A stretch of DNA of 64,000 nt from Caulobacter sp. NIBR1757. Its GTDB lineage: Bacteria; Pseudomonadota; Alphaproteobacteria; Caulobacterales; Caulobacteraceae. The notes below the pieces were generated by a model. That model did no database searches and had not been told where the DNA came from. It saw only the letters and a program-made list of their open reading frames with translations. The stretch is taken from positions 2,007,501 through 2,071,500 of the forward strand of contig NZ_CP115463.1 in the NCBI RefSeq assembly GCF_027912495.1, in the 5' to 3' direction. Of this stretch, positions 18,360 to 26,934 are shown piece after piece. A program made the position numbers and the translations under genes. Position 1 is the stretch's first letter, and each line of letters opens with the position of its first letter.

Positions 18360-20030
18360 CTAGTAGCTGTGGACCGACACCGCCTTGAGGATCGGCGCGG
18401 CGGCGTCGCGGTCGTGGGCCGGGATGACCCGGATGTTGACGGCTACCGGCGCTGTCGCGCCGAGAAGGTTGAAGGCCTGCGGCCGTTGCGGCAGCGGCAC
18501 GGCGAAGGTGGTGTCGGCCGACATCTCCATGCCGCCGTGATCGCCATGATCACCGTGCATGGCCATGATCGGGCCGACGAAGGAGACCGTGCCGGCGTAG
18601 TATGGGCTGTCGGCCTCGACATGGGTGACACCAGGCGGGGCATTGATCAGCACGTCGAACTCCCGGGTCGTCGAATAGCCGCCGGGCCGGGCGATGGTCA
18701 CCTGGGCGATCAGCGGGGCGGGCAGGCGGTCGGCCAGGTGGTCGTCGATGACGCCGCGCGGGATGGCCGCCGTGGCCCCGGGGCCGTCGGGCTGGGCCAT
18801 GACCGCATAGGGGGCGGCGGCCTTGCGGCCCTTGAGCTTCGGCCTGGCGGTCAGCAGCAGGCCATCGTCGCGGGCCGGCTCGTAGCCGTAGTCGAAGGCG
18901 GCGGTGCTGAGATAGGCGCCGGCCTTGGAGTAGCCGACATATTCGCCCTGGCCGTTGACGAAGAACAGGAAAGGCTCCTCCGACAGGGTGCGCAGGTCGG
19001 GGCCGGTCGGCAGGATGGGCAGGCCCAGTTTCTCCTGCTTGCGGGTCCAGACGTCCCACAGCCGGTCCATGTTGGCGTGGTGCATGAAGAAGATCGGATC
19101 GACCGGCGACAGGAAGTTGGTCATCGACCCGTAGGGCCCCGGATCGACCGCGCCGACGCCGCCGATGCAGTTGTGGACCTTGTTGTGCGGGAAGCCCTCC
19201 AGCACCGAAAACTTGGTCGCGCCGCTGGGGGCGGTGTTGTGCGACGGGGTCTTGGAGCTGGTGAAGCTCTTGGTGTTGTCCTCGTTGTAGTAGTCGAGCG
19301 GCGACAGGCCGGCGGCGATCTTCCTGGGCGAGACGGCGTCGAGGGTCTTGGCGTCGAAGTTCGGGTTGTCCGGCGACAGGTAGCGAGAGCCGCAGGTGAT
19401 GGCGTAGGCCATGTTGCCGGAGATGCCGGCGTCGGCCGAGGGACTGTAGCCGGTGACGTCGTTCCACATCAGGTCGAAGGTCTTGTAGCCGCGCTTGATC
19501 AGCTGTGAGCGCTGGGCCGAACTGAGTTTGTCCCAGTAAGCCTTCATCGCCGGCTTCATCTTGCTGGTGAAGATGTTGAGGTTGCCGGTCGTCGGCGCGA
19601 AGGCGGCGTCGGTCGGGGTCAGCGGGCCGTCGAACAGGCCGGCGGGGATTTTCGGGGTCTCGGTCCAGTCCCAGTAGGGCAGGGCGAACTCCGGGTTGCC
19701 GCTGAGGTTGCGGATGGTCTCCTCGAAGTAGCCGATGAAGCCGCGATGCCAGACGTAGAACCACCAGTTGCCGTGCGGGCAGTCCATCAGGTGGACGAAG
19801 GCGTTGCGGAACCAGTTCTGCGGATGGTCGGCCGGCAGGGCCAGCATGGCGGCCACGCCCTTGGCGTAGCTCTTCAGCATCTCCTGGCCCTTGGGGCTGT
19901 TGAGATTGTAGCGGGTATATTTCGGCGCGGTCCTGGCCGGCGCGGCGGCGAAGGCCGTGGTCCCGGCGGCGGCGGCGGCGGCCGTCGTCGCCATGAAGAT
20001 CCGACGGGTCTGTTCGAACTGGCTCATCAT
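18360..20030 (-). CDS. Tyrosinase-family type-3 copper oxidase, Tat-exported
   Basis: 556 residues. A twin-arginine signal (QTRRIFMATTAAAA, residues 7-20) fits export of a folded copper protein. All six copper ligands of the type-3 centre can be placed: CuA His80 (AFVH), His86 (CPHGNW) and His95 (WHRG); CuB His282 and His286 (PHNKVHN) and His317 or 318 (DPIFFMHHANMDRLW). The C-terminal 170 residues are a beta-rich extra domain after the catalytic core, as in several bacterial long tyrosinases. It oxidises phenols to quinones with O2, possibly giving melanin. A GGGGG ribosome site precedes tandem ATGs. No caddie or copper-chaperone gene is adjacent. Confidence 0.9.
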   Translation of the reverse strand: MMSQFEQTRRIFMATTAAAAAAGTTAFAAAPARTAPKYTRYNLNSPKGQEMLKSYAKGVAAMLALPADHPQNWFRNAFVHLMDCPHGNWWFYVWHRGFIGYFEETIRNLSGNPEFALPYWDWTETPKIPAGLFDGPLTPTDAAFAPTTGNLNIFTSKMKPAMKAYWDKLSSAQRSQLIKRGYKTFDLMWNDVTGYSPSADAGISGNMAYAITCGSRYLSPDNPNFDAKTLDAVSPRKIAAGLSPLDYYNEDNTKSFTSSKTPSHNTAPSGATKFSVLEGFPHNKVHNCIGGVGAVDPGPYGSMTNFLSPVDPIFFMHHANMDRLWDVWTRKQEKLGLPILPTGPDLRTLSEEPFLFFVNGQGEYVGYSKAGAYLSTAAFDYGYEPARDDGLLLTARPKLKGRKAAAPYAVMAQPDGPGATAAIPRGVIDDHLADRLPAPLIAQVTIARPGGYSTTREFDVLINAPPGVTHVEADSPYYAGTVSFVGPIMAMHGDHGDHGGMEMSADTTFAVPLPQRPQAFNLLGATAPVAVNIRVIPAHDRDAAAPILKAVSVHSY

Positions 20031-20154
20031 CGCCCCCTTTGGTGTTGAACCGGAAGTATGTGGGCGGGGCGTACAACTTCAAAGGGAATAATTGACATCG
20101 CCCGCTTGGATCGACCGGGTTTGGCTTGCGGGCCGGGCGGTGTATTGCCTCCCC

Positions 20155-20442
20155 ATGACCTCGCCCATCGAAGACGCCATCCTCTCCCAGCTCGCCGACC
20201 TGCCGGCCGGCAAGAGCATCGACCCGGCCAATGTCGCCAAGATCATCCTGCCCGAGCGCTGGCAGCGGGCGCTGGGCCAAGTGCGTTCGACGGCCGTCGG
20301 CATGGCGCGGGCCGGTCAGGTGGTGATCCTGCGGCACAACAAGCCGGCCGATCCCGATACCTTCAAAGGTGTGTATCGGCTTAGACTGCCAATGGAAGGC
20401 GACGTCATTCCAAGCGGCGGCGCTGATAACGGGGAGGACTGA
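20155..20442 (+). CDS. DUF3253 protein
   Basis: 95 residues: MTSPIEDAILSQLADLPAGKSIDPANVAKIILPERWQRAL followed by VRSTAVGMARAGQVVILRHNKPADPDTFKGVYRLRL. The pattern is that of DUF3253, a small winged-helix-like family with no known function. The ATG at 20155 is preferred over an upstream in-frame TTG because homology starts here, though no strong ribosome site is visible. It ends three bases before the GST gene at 20446, so the two are an operon with the following glycosylase-like and hydrolase genes. Confidence 0.75.
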   Translation: MTSPIEDAILSQLADLPAGKSIDPANVAKIILPERWQRALGQVRSTAVGMARAGQVVILRHNKPADPDTFKGVYRLRLPMEGDVIPSGGADNGED

Positions 20443-20445
20443 ATC

Positions 20446-21075
20446 ATGATCGTCTATGGCGGGACACTGTCGCCGTTCGTGCGCAAGACCCTGGCGGCCG
20501 CGGCCGAGAAGGGCATCGAGGTCGAGAGCAAGCCGACGCGGTTCGGCCAGCCGGACCCGGAGTTCGACGCGGTCAGCCCCTTCCGCAAGATCCCGGCCCT
20601 GCGGGACGGGGATTTCACGGTCTGCGACTCCAGCGCCATCATCCACTATTTCGAGGCCACCAAGCCTGAACCGGCCCTGATCCCGGCCGAGGCCAGGGAA
20701 CGGGCCATGGTCATCTGGTTCGACGAGTTCGCCGACACCATCATGGTCGCGGCGGCGGGGCCGATGTTCTTCAACCGCGTCGTCGCGCCCCTGCTGAAGA
20801 TGCAGGGCGACGAGGAGGCGGCGAAGAAGGGCGAGAAGGCGCTGGAGCCGGTGCTCGACTATCTGGAGAGCCTCGCGCCCGAGCCGGGCGAGTTCCTGGT
20901 CGGCGGCAAGCTGAGCCTGGCCGACATCGCCGTGGCCAGCCCGTTCGCCAACCTGCGCCACCTGCAGTTCGACCTGTCGCGCTGGCCCAGGACCATGGCC
21001 TGGTCGGAGGCGATGCTGGCGCGGCCGTCGTTCGCGGCCATGGTGGCGCGCGAATCGAAGATGTTTGGCCGCTAG
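20446..21075 (+). CDS. Glutathione S-transferase
   Basis: 209 residues. The N-terminal thioredoxin-like half begins MIVYGGTLSPFVRKTLAAAAEKGIE and holds SPFRKIPALRDGDFTVCDSSAIIHYFE (cis-Pro and glutathione-binding Asp-Ser). The C-terminal half has FLVGGKLSLADIAVASPFAN with the N-capping box. Likely a cytosolic glutathione-dependent detoxification enzyme. It sits between DUF3253 (3 bp) and the uracil-DNA-glycosylase-like gene (15 bp), within a same-strand run from 20155 to 22679. Confidence 0.9.
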   Translation: MIVYGGTLSPFVRKTLAAAAEKGIEVESKPTRFGQPDPEFDAVSPFRKIPALRDGDFTVCDSSAIIHYFEATKPEPALIPAEARERAMVIWFDEFADTIMVAAAGPMFFNRVVAPLLKMQGDEEAAKKGEKALEPVLDYLESLAPEPGEFLVGGKLSLADIAVASPFANLRHLQFDLSRWPRTMAWSEAMLARPSFAAMVARESKMFGR

Positions 21076-21090
21076 CCGCGTTCGGCAGGG

Positions 21091-21675
21091 ATGAGCCTCG
21101 ACGCCGTTCTTGCCGATATCGCCGCCTGCCGCGCCTGCGCCGGTGAACTGCCGCATGAGCCGAGACCGGTGACCCGGGTCTCGGGCCGGACGCGCCTGCT
21201 GATCTGCGGTCAGGCGCCCGGGCGGCGGGTGCATGAGAGCGGGCTGCCGTTCGACGATCCGTCGGGCGAGCGGCTGCGGTCCTGGATGGGCATCGACCGG
21301 GCGACCTTCTATGGCCGGCCGGAGATCGGCGTGGCGGCCATGGCCTTCTGCTTTCCGGGGACCAATCCCAAGGGCGGCGACTTCCCGCCGCCGCCGCGCT
21401 GTGCCCAGCTTTGGCGGCCCCGGCTGATGGCGGCGCTGCCGAAGATGGAGCTAACCCTGCTGGTCGGCGGCTATGCGCAGGTCTGGGCGCTGGGCGACCG
21501 CGCCAAACGCAACATGACCGAGACCGTGGCGGCCTGGACCGAGTATCTGCCCCACTATCTGCCCATGCCGCATCCCAGCTGGCGCAACACGGCCTGGCTG
21601 AAGCGCAACCCGTGGTTCGAGGATGAGGTGACGCCCTATCTTCGCCATCGGGTCGCTGACATTCTGGCGGAATGA
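21091..21675 (+). CDS. Uracil-DNA glycosylase superfamily protein
   Basis: 194 residues. The uracil-DNA glycosylase fold motifs are present: RLLICGQAPGRRVHESGLPFDDPSG (motif 1, with the catalytic loop) and LPMPHPSWRN (motif 2, HPS). A CRAC pair near the N-terminus (Cys13, Cys16) is the only Cys pair there, so a family 4-type iron-sulfur cluster is not assured. It probably removes uracil or related bases from DNA, or is a specificity-changed homologue. The stop overlaps the start of the lipoprotein hydrolase by four bases. It is one of three members of this superfamily in the window (others at 30378 and 52068). Confidence 0.82.
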   Translation: MSLDAVLADIAACRACAGELPHEPRPVTRVSGRTRLLICGQAPGRRVHESGLPFDDPSGERLRSWMGIDRATFYGRPEIGVAAMAFCFPGTNPKGGDFPPPPRCAQLWRPRLMAALPKMELTLLVGGYAQVWALGDRAKRNMTETVAAWTEYLPHYLPMPHPSWRNTAWLKRNPWFEDEVTPYLRHRVADILAE

Positions 21676-22679
21676 ACCGCCGCCTGTTCCTGCTCAGCGC
21701 CGTCGCCGCCTCGGCCTTGAGCGCCTGCGCGCCGATGGCCCTGCAGTCGCCGCTGACGCCGACGGCGGAGTTTGCCGGACCTGGCTTCGACGGCGAGTGG
21801 TTCGTCAGTTTCGACGGGGCGCGGCTGGGGACGAGCCGCTGGCCGACGCAGGGCGAGCCGAAGGTGGTGCTGGTCGGTCTGCACGGCATGAACGACTACG
21901 CCAACGCCTTTCACATGGCCGCGCCCGACTGGGCGGCGCGGGGCATCGCCACCTATGCCTTCGACCAGCGCGGTTTCGGCCGCTCGGTCGGGCGGGGCAT
22001 CTGGGCCGGGCGTGAGTTGATGAGCGAGGACCTGCGGGTGTTCGTGGACCTGGTTAAGGCCCGGCATCCGGGCGTGCCCGTGGTGGTGGCGGGGGAGAGC
22101 ATGGGCGGGGCGGTGGCCATCTGCGCCTTCGCCTCGGACCGGCCGCCGGTGGCGGACCGGCTGCTGCTGCTGGCCCCGGCGGTGTGGGGCTGGTCCAGCC
22201 AGCCGCTGCCCTACAAGACCGTGCTGTGGATCACCGCCCGGATCACCCCGGACCGGCCGGTGGAGCCGCCCGGCTGGCTGACCAACACCATCCATCCCTC
22301 GGACAATCGCGAGGAGATGCTGGCCATGGGCCGCGACCGGCTGATGATCTGGGGCGCCCGGCCCGACACGATCAGCGGCCTGGTGGACCTGATGGAAGCG
22401 GCCTGGGCGGAGATCGGGGCGGTCAAGGTTCCGGTCGCCTACCTCTACGGGGCCAACGACCAGGTAATCCCGGAGGCCCCGTCGCGGCAGGCGGCGGCGA
22501 GGCTCAAAGCCGGCGACAGGACCGCCTTCTACGCCAAGGGCTATCACCTGCTGATCCGCGATCATCAGCGCCAGACGGTCATCGACGACGCCGCCAGCTT
22601 CATGCTGACCCCCGAGGCGCCGCTGCCTTCGGGCGCGCCGCGCATTCCCCCGCCCAGAGCGAAGCCTTCCCGCGTTTGA
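21672..22679 (+). CDS. Lipoprotein alpha/beta hydrolase, monoacylglycerol lipase-like
   Basis: 335 residues. The N-terminus MNRRLFLLSAVAASALSAC ends in a lipobox LSAC with Cys19, so the enzyme is a lipoprotein facing the periplasm. The hydrolase core shows VLVGLHGMNDYANAFHMAAPDW, the nucleophile elbow GESMGG with Ser143, and a late acid/His region (PVAYLYGANDQVIP; KGYHLLIRD). The fold and HGMND entry match lysophospholipase/monoacylglycerol lipase-type Hydrolase_4 proteins. It is translationally coupled to the glycosylase-like gene by ATGA overlap, although the two functions do not obviously connect. Confidence 0.87.
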   Translation: MNRRLFLLSAVAASALSACAPMALQSPLTPTAEFAGPGFDGEWFVSFDGARLGTSRWPTQGEPKVVLVGLHGMNDYANAFHMAAPDWAARGIATYAFDQRGFGRSVGRGIWAGRELMSEDLRVFVDLVKARHPGVPVVVAGESMGGAVAICAFASDRPPVADRLLLLAPAVWGWSSQPLPYKTVLWITARITPDRPVEPPGWLTNTIHPSDNREEMLAMGRDRLMIWGARPDTISGLVDLMEAAWAEIGAVKVPVAYLYGANDQVIPEAPSRQAAARLKAGDRTAFYAKGYHLLIRDHQRQTVIDDAASFMLTPEAPLPSGAPRIPPPRAKPSRV

Positions 22680-22755
22680 AGGGTTGTGAGGAAGGCTTGT
22701 GCGGCGTAGATCGCCTCTCGCGCATCGCTCTTCCCCCAAACGCGAAGTTCTTGGC

Positions 22756-23820
22756 ATGACCCTGTTCGATTCTCCGTCCTTTGAAGGCCATGAAGGCGTC
22801 CACGCCTTCTCCGATCCGGCCTCGGGTCTGAAGACCATCATCGCGGTGCATTCGACCACCCTGGGCCCGGCCGCCGGCGGCTGCCGCATGTGGCCGTACG
22901 AGAGCGCGGAAGCGGCGCTGGAAGACGCCCTGAAGCTGTCGCGGGCGATGAGCTTCAAGAACGCCATGGCCGGGTTGGACCTGGGCGGCGGCAAGTCGGT
23001 GATCATCGGCGATGCGCGCAAGGACAAGACTCCGCAGCTGTTCCAGGCCTTCGGCCGCGCCGTCGAGCGCGTCGGGGGCCGTTACTGGACGGCCGAGGAC
23101 GTCGGCGTCTCGCCGGCCGACCTCGAGGAGGCCCGCAAGGAGACCCGCTACGTCGCCGGCCTGGAAGGCCACAAGGCCGCCTCGGGGGACCCCAGCCCGG
23201 TGACCGCCGAGGGCGTGTTCCGGGGCGTTCGGCTCTGCGTCGAGCGGGCTTATGGCCGGGACCTGAACGGTGTCACCGTCGCCATCCAGGGGGTCGGCCA
23301 TGTCGGCGCCTACCTGGCCGACAAGCTGCACGCGGCCGGGGCCAGACTGATCATCACCGACGTCAACCAGCCGGCCCTGGACGCCGTCGCCGCCCGCACC
23401 GGCGCGCGGGTTGTGGCGCCCGACGCCATCTTTGACGTCGAGGCCGAGGTGTTCGCGCCCTGCGCCCTGGGCGGGGCGGTCAGCTTCGACACGCTTGGCC
23501 GGCTGAAGGGCCGGGTCGTGGCGGGCGGGGCGAACAACCAGCTGGCCTCGCCGGAAGTCGGTCAGGCCCTGTTCGAGAAGGGCATGCTCTACGCCCCCGA
23601 CTACGTCATCAATGGCGGCGGCATCATCAACGTGGCGGCGGAGATCCGCGGCCTTGAGTCCGATAGCGCCTTCGACCAGGCCTGGGTCGATACGAAGCTC
23701 GACACCCTGGCGCTGACCCTGGCGCAGGTGCTGGACCGCGCCGTGGCCGAAGGGCGGCCGACCCATGCCGTGGCCAACGAGATGGCGCGGGAGCGGATCG
23801 CCGCCGGGGCGCGGCGCTAG
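22756..23820 (+). CDS. Leu/Phe/Val dehydrogenase (NAD-dependent amino-acid dehydrogenase)
   Basis: 354 residues. N-terminal catalytic domain: HSTTLGPAAGGCRMWPY and FKNAMAGLDLGGGKSVI carry the two conserved lysine regions of Glu/Leu/Phe/Val dehydrogenases; the NAD domain has GVTVAIQGVGHVGAYLADKL. ANNQLASPEVG and YVINGGGIINVAAE are family signatures. It interconverts a branched-chain or aromatic amino acid and its 2-oxo acid with ammonia. The start at 22756 (MTLFDSPSFEGHEGVHAFSD) matches family N-termini; an in-frame start 19 codons earlier does not. The 76-bp gap upstream shows no clear ribosome site. A dispersed repeat follows immediately after the stop. Confidence 0.92.
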   Translation: MTLFDSPSFEGHEGVHAFSDPASGLKTIIAVHSTTLGPAAGGCRMWPYESAEAALEDALKLSRAMSFKNAMAGLDLGGGKSVIIGDARKDKTPQLFQAFGRAVERVGGRYWTAEDVGVSPADLEEARKETRYVAGLEGHKAASGDPSPVTAEGVFRGVRLCVERAYGRDLNGVTVAIQGVGHVGAYLADKLHAAGARLIITDVNQPALDAVAARTGARVVAPDAIFDVEAEVFAPCALGGAVSFDTLGRLKGRVVAGGANNQLASPEVGQALFEKGMLYAPDYVINGGGIINVAAEIRGLESDSAFDQAWVDTKLDTLALTLAQVLDRAVAEGRPTHAVANEMARERIAAGARR

Positions 23821-23827
23821 CGGTCGC

Positions 23828-24078
23828 CTATCGAAGCGGTCAACGACTATACCACGCGGCCGCCGAGGGAAGAGGGTGTTTTTGCGTAAGTGTCTGATCT
23901 GACGTGACATTGTGGTTGTCATGGGCGCGGTGAATGTAGGCGCCGGCGTTGACAGGGCGTTGGCGCCGGGGCGGGGAATGTTGACGTACTGGTGAGGCGT
24001 TGCGCCTACGCGGCCGTTGCCCGGCTCGAAAATGGCGGCGTCAGGCCGATTTTTCCGATGAATATGTCTAGACATATT
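23828..24078. repeat. About 250-bp dispersed intergenic repeat, copy A
   Basis: It begins CTATCGAAGCGGTCAACGAC, just after the dehydrogenase stop, and ends with the perfect 18-bp palindrome AATATGTCTAGACATATT (24061-24078). It is homologous along its whole length to 47099-47350, at roughly 70-75% identity by eye. The best kept block is around GAATGTAGGCGCCGGCGTTG followed by ACAGGGCGTTGGCGCC. Both copies follow the stop codon of a plus-strand gene. The rest of this 295-bp gap holds no gene. Confidence 0.85.
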
Positions 24079-24115
24079 CGTAAGCCATTGAACAAATTGG
24101 ATGTTTTTGGGGGTG

Positions 24116-25138
24116 TCAAACCTCGCCGGCGTTGACGATCGTGCAGAGCGCCGGGTCGAGGCGGACGTGGATGCGGTCGCCGACCCTGGGGGCGTTCAGG
24201 CTGGGGACGCGGGCGTTGATGGCGCTGTCGCCCGCGCGCAGCTTGAGGTCGCAGCGGGCGCCGGCGTAGTGGCGTTCGAGCACTTCGGCCTGGACGCCTT
24301 TCTCCGACAGCACGAAGGCTTCCGGGCGGGCGATGACGGTGTCGCCGCCATGGCCGGCGGGGAAGGCGCCCCAGGCGGTGACGGCCATGCCGTTTTCGAT
24401 GCGGGCCGGCAGGGCGTTGGCCGGGCCGAGCAGGCGGGCGGCGTCGAGGCTGGTCGGGCGCAGGTAGCAGTCCTCGGGGGTGCCCGACTGCAGGATGGCG
24501 CCCGCCTGCATGAGGGCCAGCTGGTCGCCCATGCGCATGGCCTCCTCGGCGTCGTGGGTGACGATCAGCACGGCGGCGCCGCTCTGGCGCAGGGTTTCGA
24601 GAGCGGCGTCGCGGACCTGGGCGCGGAGCATGCCGTCGAGGCCGGAGAAGGGCTCGTCGAGCAGCAGGACCGAGGGAGCCGGAGCGATGGCGCGGGCCAG
24701 GGCGACGCGCTGGCGCTCGCCGCCGGAGAGCTGGCCGGGGAAGGCGTCGCCGCGCTGTCCGATGTGGGCGCGGGCCAGGGCGTCCGCGGCCTGTTGCTTG
24801 CGCCGGGCGGGGGGCAGGGCCTGCAGGCCGAACTCGGCGTTGCCAAAGCCGCTGAGGTGGGGAAACAGGGCGTAGTCCTGGAAGACCAAGCCGATGCCGC
24901 GCCTTTCGGCCGGGACATGGACGCCGGGGCCGGAGACCAGGGCGCCGGCCTTGAGGATCTCGCCGCCATCGACCGGTTCGAGCCCGGCGATCAGGCGCAG
25001 CAGGGTGCTCTTGCCGCAGCCGCTGGGGCCCAGCAGGCAGGTGATGGCGCCAGGCTCAAGCGTCAGGGTGACGCCGCGCAGGGCCTGCACGGCGCCGTAG
25101 GCGCGGCGGACGTCGCGGACTTCCAGCGCCAGCGTCAT
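24116..25138 (-). CDS. ABC transporter ATP-binding protein, FbpC/PotA type
   Basis: 340 residues. Walker A GPSGCGKST, Q-loop VFQDYALFPH, signature LSGGERQRVALARAIA, Walker B VLLLDEPFSGLD and the switch His (VTHD) are all intact, followed by a C-terminal TOBE-like domain (RPEAFVLSEKG..., ending IHVRLDPALCTIVNAGEV). This arrangement is typical of ATPases for iron, sulfate, spermidine or putrescine importers. No permease or binding protein is nearby; instead the ATG overlaps the stop of an MFS exporter gene by four bases, so it is translationally coupled to that. The open frame upstream of the ATG is a shadow. Confidence 0.92.
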   Translation of the reverse strand: MTLALEVRDVRRAYGAVQALRGVTLTLEPGAITCLLGPSGCGKSTLLRLIAGLEPVDGGEILKAGALVSGPGVHVPAERRGIGLVFQDYALFPHLSGFGNAEFGLQALPPARRKQQAADALARAHIGQRGDAFPGQLSGGERQRVALARAIAPAPSVLLLDEPFSGLDGMLRAQVRDAALETLRQSGAAVLIVTHDAEEAMRMGDQLALMQAGAILQSGTPEDCYLRPTSLDAARLLGPANALPARIENGMAVTAWGAFPAGHGGDTVIARPEAFVLSEKGVQAEVLERHYAGARCDLKLRAGDSAINARVPSLNAPRVGDRIHVRLDPALCTIVNAGEV

Positions 25139-26598
25139 GCGTCCTCCCGTCGGCGGTGGCCGCTGATATTGGCGCCGGCCCGCGGATCGAGGGCAAGATA
25201 GACCGGCACGGCCAGCAGGGTCACAGCCCCGATGGCCAGGTAGGGCAGGGTGAAGCTGGCCGGGGTCAGGGCGTCGTGGCCGCCCAACCCGCGAGCGAGA
25301 TGCAGCATCAGGCCGCCGAAGCTGATGCCGAGCGCCAGGCCGATCTGCTGGCTGACCGCCTGCAGCGTGGAGGCCGCCGGGACCTTTTCGGTGGGGATTT
25401 CCGCGAAGGCGATGGTGTTGGCCGAGATGAACTGGCTGGCCCGCGAGAAGCCGGCGAGGAACAGCAGCAGCATGATGAGGGCGGCCGGGGTGGCGCTGGT
25501 GAAGAAGCCGGGGGCGGCGGTCAGGAGGGCGGCGATGACCACGAAGCTGGTCAGCATCACCCGAAAGCCGACGCGCCTGAGTACGAAGGCGGCGAAGGGG
25601 CGGGCGCCGAGCACGCCCAGGCCGCCGGCCAGGGTGACCGAGCCGGCCTGCAGCGGCGTCCAGCCGAGCGCCACCTGCAGCAGCAGGGGCATCAGGAAGG
25701 GTCCGGCTCCGACGCCCAGCCGGACGAAGGTCCCGCCGAGGATGCTGGCCCGGAAGGTCTGGTAGCGCAGCAGTCCGAGGTCGAGGATCGGGCGGGCCTT
25801 GGTCGCCGCCAGGCGCAGGTAGCTCCAGCCGCAGGCGAGGGCGGTGATGACCAGGGCGATCTGCAGGGGCCAGGGGATCAGGCCGACGCCGGCCGTCTCC
25901 GCCACGGCCACGACGCCGGTGATCGCCGCCGCCGACAGGGCAAAACCGCTCCAGTCGAAGCGGCCGGGGTCGGGGGTGCGGATATGGGGCACGAAGCGCA
26001 TGACGGCGATCATGCCGAGGAGGCCGACCGGCACGTTGAGCCAGAAGATCCACGGCCAGTCGGCGACCGACAGCACGAAGCCGGCCAGGGGCGGGCCGAT
26101 CAGGGGGCCGACGAGCGCCGGCATGGTGAACCAGCCCATGGCGGTGAGCAGCTTTTCCTTCGGCGTCGAGCCGACGACGATCAGCCGGGCCACCGGCGTC
26201 ATCAAGGCCCCGCCCATGCCCTGGATGATGCGGAAGAAGACCAGCTGCGGCAGCGAGGTCGCGAAGCCGTTGAGCACGGAGCCGGCCAGGAAGACGGTCA
26301 TGGCCACCAGGAACACCCGCCGCGCCCCGAACTTCTCGGCCGCCCAGCCGCTGACCGGCACGAACACCGCCAGGGCCAGGATGTAGCTGGTCAGGGCCAG
26401 CTTGAGATGGACGGGGTCAGCGTCGAAGGCCCTGGCCAGGGTCGGCAGGGCGGTCGAGAGGGAGGTGGAGTCGATGAACTCCATGAACAGGGCGCTGGCC
26501 ACGGCGAGCGAGGCGAGACGCGAACCGGTCGAGCCCGGCGGCGGCGCGGCGGGTTTGGCGGGGAGGGGGACGTCCTGAGCGGGGGGGAGGTCGGACAC
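25135..26598 (-). CDS. MFS transporter, DHA2 (EmrB/QacA) drug-export type
   Basis: 487 residues with about 14 membrane helices. N-terminal DHA2 hallmarks: ALFMEFIDSTSLSTALPTLARAF (motif D1-like), GWAAEKFGARRVFLVAM (motif A) and FFRIIQGMGGALMTPVARL (motif B). A 25-residue Pro/Ala-rich cytoplasmic tail precedes helix 1. Likely a proton-driven exporter of toxic compounds. It has no linked MFP; its stop overlaps the ATP-binding protein gene, an unusual pairing. A long palindromic repeat lies upstream. Confidence 0.87.
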   Translation of the reverse strand: MSDLPPAQDVPLPAKPAAPPPGSTGSRLASLAVASALFMEFIDSTSLSTALPTLARAFDADPVHLKLALTSYILALAVFVPVSGWAAEKFGARRVFLVAMTVFLAGSVLNGFATSLPQLVFFRIIQGMGGALMTPVARLIVVGSTPKEKLLTAMGWFTMPALVGPLIGPPLAGFVLSVADWPWIFWLNVPVGLLGMIAVMRFVPHIRTPDPGRFDWSGFALSAAAITGVVAVAETAGVGLIPWPLQIALVITALACGWSYLRLAATKARPILDLGLLRYQTFRASILGGTFVRLGVGAGPFLMPLLLQVALGWTPLQAGSVTLAGGLGVLGARPFAAFVLRRVGFRVMLTSFVVIAALLTAAPGFFTSATPAALIMLLLFLAGFSRASQFISANTIAFAEIPTEKVPAASTLQAVSQQIGLALGISFGGLMLHLARGLGGHDALTPASFTLPYLAIGAVTLLAVPVYLALDPRAGANISGHRRREDA

Positions 26599-26688
26599 GG
26601 GGTGTTAGTAGCCCCGTCGCGGCAATCATCAAGCCGTCAATCGGATTGTCTCAAGAACGCGCCTGTCTGGCGTCATGCGGCTGGTCAG

Positions 26689-26851
26689 CTCCTCTCCCGC
26701 GAGGGCGAGGAAGGGGCACGCGCGGCGAAGGCGCGTGGGAAGGAGAGGGTTTACGGTGGCTGCCGAGTTGGCGCGAAACCCCTACTGTCCCTAAACCCTC
26801 TTCCTCCCACCGCTTCGCGGCGGGCCCCTCCTTCTCCCTTAGGGAGAAGGG
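26689..26851. repeat. Long imperfect palindromic repeat, single copy in window
   Basis: A left arm (CTCTCCCGCGAGG...GGAGAGGGTTTA) is matched by its near-complement on the right (TAAACCCTCTTCCTCCCACC...GGGAGAAGGG). The arms are about 60 bp around a 40-bp centre. It fills the 336-bp gap between the MFS gene and the next minus-strand gene; outside it only a short tail at 26852-26934 remains, in which nothing else is seen. It resembles family 1 repeats in layout but not in sequence. Confidence 0.7.
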
Positions 26852-26934
26852 AAAGCATGGTCGGGTGCGGCAATTGATCAACGGCGCCGAACGGTGACAG
26901 TCATCCGGCCGCGCCGGAGGACAGTCACCCGGTG

